From Ferrimonas futtsuensis DSM 18154 (lineage in GTDB: Bacteria; Pseudomonadota; Gammaproteobacteria; Enterobacterales; Shewanellaceae): DNA of 64,000 nt. Of this stretch, positions 61,394 through 64,000 are shown piece after piece. Location: contig NZ_AUGL01000022.1 of assembly GCF_000422645.1 (NCBI RefSeq), forward strand, positions 1 to 64,000, read 5' to 3'. How positions within the stretch are numbered: position 1 is the first letter of the stretch; every line of letters begins with the position of its first letter. A program made the position numbers and the translations under genes. The notes beneath the pieces are model-generated. The model had not been told where the DNA came from. It ran no database searches and saw only the letters and a list, made by a program, of their open reading frames with translations.

Positions 61394-63529
61394 ATGTCTC
61401 GCTCTATCATGTTGATTCCGGTAGGCACAGGCGTCGGCCTGACCTCCATCAGCCTGGGTATGGTCCGCGCCCTCGAACGTCAGGGTGTCAAGGTCAACTT
61501 CTACAAGCCTGTTGCACAGCAACGCCCCGGCGACACCGGTCCAGAACGCTCCTCCACCATTCTCTCTACCTCCCCCACCATCAATCCACCAGAGCCCTAC
61601 TCCATGGATCACGCCCAGCAGCGCATCAGCGCCGGCGAGACCGATGTGCTTCTGGAAGAGATTGTTGCCCGGGTGAAGTCCGGTGACGAGGGGACCGAGG
61701 TACTGATCGTTGAAGGTCTGGTGCCTACTCGCAGCCACCCGTTCGCCAACACCCTGAACAGCAAGACCGCCAAGACCCTGGATTCCGACATCGTGTTCGT
61801 GATCAACCCGGGCGCCGACAGCGCGGCCCAGGTGCAGAAGCGTCTGGAGATCATCCTCGATGAGTTCGGTGGTAAGAAGAACAAGCGTATCCTGGGTGCC
61901 ATCATCAACAAGATTGGCGCACCTGTGGATGAGCGTGGCCGTGCCCGCCCAGACCTGTCTGAGGTGTTCGAGCATGACCAGGTTGTTCGTGGTGACCACG
62001 CTGACATCTTCCAGCTGTCCGCCAACTCCCCGATTCCAATTCTGGGTGCGGTACCTTACAACCTGGATCTGGTCTCCCCACGCGCCTCCGATCTGGCCAA
62101 GCACCTGGGTGCCCGCCTGATCAACGCCGGTGAGATGCACTCCCGTCGTCTGCGTCGTGTCAGCTTCTGTACCCGCGCCATCCCCAACATGGTGAACCAC
62201 CTGCAGGCGGACACCCTGCTGGTGACCTCAGGTGACCGGTCCGACATCGTGGTTTCCGCCTGCCTGGCGGCGATGAACGGCACCAAGATTGGCGCCCTGA
62301 TGCTGACCGGCGGCTATGAGCTGGAACAGCAGGTTCAGGATCTGTGTGCTCAGGCGTTCGACACCGGCCTGCCGGTGATGATGGTGGACACCAACACCTG
62401 GCAGACCGCCCTGAACATTCAGAACTTCAACCACGAAGTGCCTGTTGATGATTCTGCCCGTATCGAACTGCTGCAGGACTACGTTGCCGGCCACATCGAT
62501 CGCAAGTTCATCGAGAACATGGCCAGCGACTCCAAGCGCGAAAACCTGCTGTCCCCAGCCGCCTTCCGCTACCAGTTGACCGAGTTTGCCCGTCGCGCCA
62601 ACAAGCGCATCGTGCTGCCTGAGGGTGACGAGCCTCGCACCGTGAAGGCTGCGGCCATCTGTGCCGAGCGTGGCATCGCCAAGTGTGTCCTGGTGGGTAA
62701 CCCAGAAGAGGTTCGCCGTGTGGCTGCCCAGCAGGGCGTGACTCTGGGTGACGGCATCGAGATCGTGGATCCCGAGACCGCCCGCGAGCGTTACGTTGCG
62801 CCGATGTGCGAGCTGCGTAAGAGCAAAGGTCTGACCGAAGTGGTTGCCCGTGAGCAGCTGTCTGACAACGTGGTACTGGGTACCATGATGCTGGCAGAAA
62901 ATCAGGTCGACGGTCTGGTCTCCGGCGCGGTTCACACCACCGCCAACACCATCCGCCCGCCTCTGCAGCTGATCAAGACCGCACCTGGCGCCTCCCTGGT
63001 GTCCTCCGTGTTCTTCATGCTGCTGCCTGACCAGGTTCTGGTGTACGGCGACTGTGCCATCAACCCGGATCCAAACGCAGAGCAGCTGGCTGAGATTGCC
63101 ATCCAGTCCGCCGACTCCGCCAAGGCCTTCGGCATCGAGCCTCGCGTCGCGATGATCTCCTACTCCACCGGCAGCTCCGGCCAGGGTGCAGACGTAGAAA
63201 AGGTTCGCGAAGCCACTCGTCTTGCTCAGGAGAAGCGTCCTGACCTGATGATCGACGGCCCTCTGCAGTACGACGCGGCCATCATGCCCAACGTTGCTGC
63301 TTCCAAGGCCCCTGACAGCCCAGTAGCCGGTAAAGCCACCGTGTTCGTCTTCCCCGACCTGAACACCGGTAACACCACCTACAAGGCGGTTCAGCGTTCT
63401 GCAGACCTGATCTCCATCGGTCCTATGCTGCAGGGCATGCGCAAGCCTGTGAACGACCTGTCCCGTGGCGCCCTGGTCGAAGACATTGTCTACACCATCG
63501 CCCTGACCGCCATCCAGGCCGACGCATAA
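61394..63529 (+). CDS. pta: Phosphate acetyltransferase Pta
   Basis: Pta interconverts acetyl-CoA and acetyl phosphate. The 711-residue long form has an N-terminal BioD-like P-loop fold ([20 protein letters not shown]), a DRTGG-type regulatory domain (about 220-330), and the C-terminal catalytic domain (about 390-700; [38 protein letters not shown]). E. coli Pta is 714 residues. Confidence 0.98.
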   Translation: MSRSIMLIPVGTGVGLTSISLGMVRALERQGVKVNFYKPVAQQRPGDTGPERSSTILSTSPTINPPEPYSMDHAQQRISAGETDVLLEEIVARVKSGDEGTEVLIVEGLVPTRSHPFANTLNSKTAKTLDSDIVFVINPGADSAAQVQKRLEIILDEFGGKKNKRILGAIINKIGAPVDERGRARPDLSEVFEHDQVVRGDHADIFQLSANSPIPILGAVPYNLDLVSPRASDLAKHLGARLINAGEMHSRRLRRVSFCTRAIPNMVNHLQADTLLVTSGDRSDIVVSACLAAMNGTKIGALMLTGGYELEQQVQDLCAQAFDTGLPVMMVDTNTWQTALNIQNFNHEVPVDDSARIELLQDYVAGHIDRKFIENMASDSKRENLLSPAAFRYQLTEFARRANKRIVLPEGDEPRTVKAAAICAERGIAKCVLVGNPEEVRRVAAQQGVTLGDGIEIVDPETARERYVAPMCELRKSKGLTEVVAREQLSDNVVLGTMMLAENQVDGLVSGAVHTTANTIRPPLQLIKTAPGASLVSSVFFMLLPDQVLVYGDCAINPDPNAEQLAEIAIQSADSAKAFGIEPRVAMISYSTGSSGQGADVEKVREATRLAQEKRPDLMIDGPLQYDAAIMPNVAASKAPDSPVAGKATVFVFPDLNTGNTTYKAVQRSADLISIGPMLQGMRKPVNDLSRGALVEDIVYTIALTAIQADA

Positions 63530-63552
63530 GCCGAAACTCAGGTTTCGACAAG

Positions 63553-63580
63553 AAGCTGCCCCAAAGGGCAGCTTTTTTTA
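63553..63580 (+). terminator. Rho-independent terminator of pta
   Basis: AAGCTGCCC/GGGCAGCTT stem, 4-base loop and seven T, 24 bases after pta. The following 63581-63874 is AT-richer than its surroundings and holds no gene I can support. Confidence 0.93.
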
Positions 63581-63874
63581 TGTTTGCCTTTCACTGAAGC
63601 CCATATTCTCCCCACATCACAACCCCTTTTTGTCAAACTGGATCCAGTGAGCTTTTTCACAGTATCTGCCCTGGAGCTCGCAAAGGAAGCACTCATTTTT
63701 TCCGACCAGATCAAAGTTTTCGCGATTTGCTGGAGCAAATTCAAAATAATCCAGCGAATGAAGAAATATATTGATAAAGTCCCCGGTGCCAACATTTGCC
63801 TGCAAAAGCTCGTAAAGTTCGGCTAAGGTTTTGAATAGAATTCGACCCCCAAAAAAAGAAAATGAGGATGAGAG

Positions 63875-64000
63875 ATGTCTGACAACAAACAAGGCTCCGC
63901 CTGGAGCCGGTTATGGCAACAGCCCAAAGCCAAATGGCTGCTGGGCATCCCAGTAGGTGCTTTCCTGGCTCTGGTCGTGGGCGCCGTAGGTGTATACGGC
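63875..64000 (+). CDS. Membrane-anchored protein, probably NapC/NirT-type cytochrome (cut by window end)
   Basis: ATG 63875 with GAGG 7 bases upstream opens a frame of 42 codons to the window end: MSDNKQGSAWSRLWQQPKAK, then a hydrophobic helix (WLLGIPVGAFLALVVGAVGVYG). The short basic start, WLLG entry and Gly-rich helix resemble NapC/NirT/CymA-type tetrahaem quinol dehydrogenases. No haem motif lies within the window, so the call rests on the anchor alone. Confidence 0.5.
   Translation, partial: MSDNKQGSAWSRLWQQPKAKWLLGIPVGAFLALVVGAVGVYG

Noticed and set aside
63617-63892. 91-residue minus-strand frame
   Set aside because: It overlaps the start of the terminal plus-strand gene, has no ribosome site and no recognisable family; kept only as a low-interest finding.

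Overview
The window is almost entirely one polar-flagellum and chemotaxis locus of a marine gammaproteobacterium. Gene order (flhA-flhF-flhG-fliA-cheYZAB, ParC/ParP, FlrABC, FlgOPT) matches the Vibrio/Shewanella/Ferrimonas type of sheathed or polar flagellar system. The GC-rich composition and the yfbV-ackA-pta neighbourhood make a Ferrimonas- or Shewanella-like member of the Alteromonadales the best guess; the genus is an inference.

Layout. 1-1075: the start of an IS110/IS1111-type transposase, which abuts a cluster of REP-like palindromic repeats. 1276-2808: a second FliK-like protein and a small free-standing FlhB C-terminal domain. 2954-6457 (+): mlaA, an RssB-like response regulator, and glmM. 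6532-7465: a second repeat cluster. 7552-20251 (-): one long operon flhA-flhF-flhG-fliA-cheY-cheZ-cheA-cheB-(unknown 118 aa)-parC-parP-cheW-DUF2802, which ends at a strong terminator. 20570-20870: a third repeat cluster. 20908-34237 (-): the export apparatus, switch and basal-body genes fliEFGHIJ and fliKLMNOPQR-flhB. 34306-38263 (-): the regulators flrBC and flrA. 38471-42659 (-): filament genes fliS, a fliT-like gene, fliD, flaG and one flagellin. 42917-53480 (-): flgBCDE and flgFGHIJKL. 53560-55315 (-): cheR and cheV. 55475-59332: flgA, flgMN, flgT (-) and flgOP. 59423-63529: yfbV, ackA and pta. The window ends in the first 42 codons of a membrane-anchored protein, probably a NapC/NirT cytochrome.

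Regulation can largely be read from the DNA. FlrA has a candidate sigma-70 promoter. Sigma-54 (-24/-12) promoters of the form TGGCAYR-N4-TTGCW lie before flhA, fliK, flrB, flgF, flgB, flgT and flgA, with a weaker one before fliE. Sigma-28 promoters of the form TAAAnnnn-N11-GCCGATAn lie before flaG, the flagellin, flgM and flgO. This reproduces the expected cascade: FlrA with sigma-54, then FlrBC with sigma-54, then FliA with FlgM as its anti-sigma factor.

The most unusual features are a sigma-54 promoter built into the hairpin of the cheR terminator (53511-53541), four LID-like repeats in CheA where a P2 domain would normally sit, an unrecognised membrane/coiled-coil protein between cheB and parC, an RssB-like regulator beside mlaA, and an IS110-family element that joins the edge of a REP-like array.
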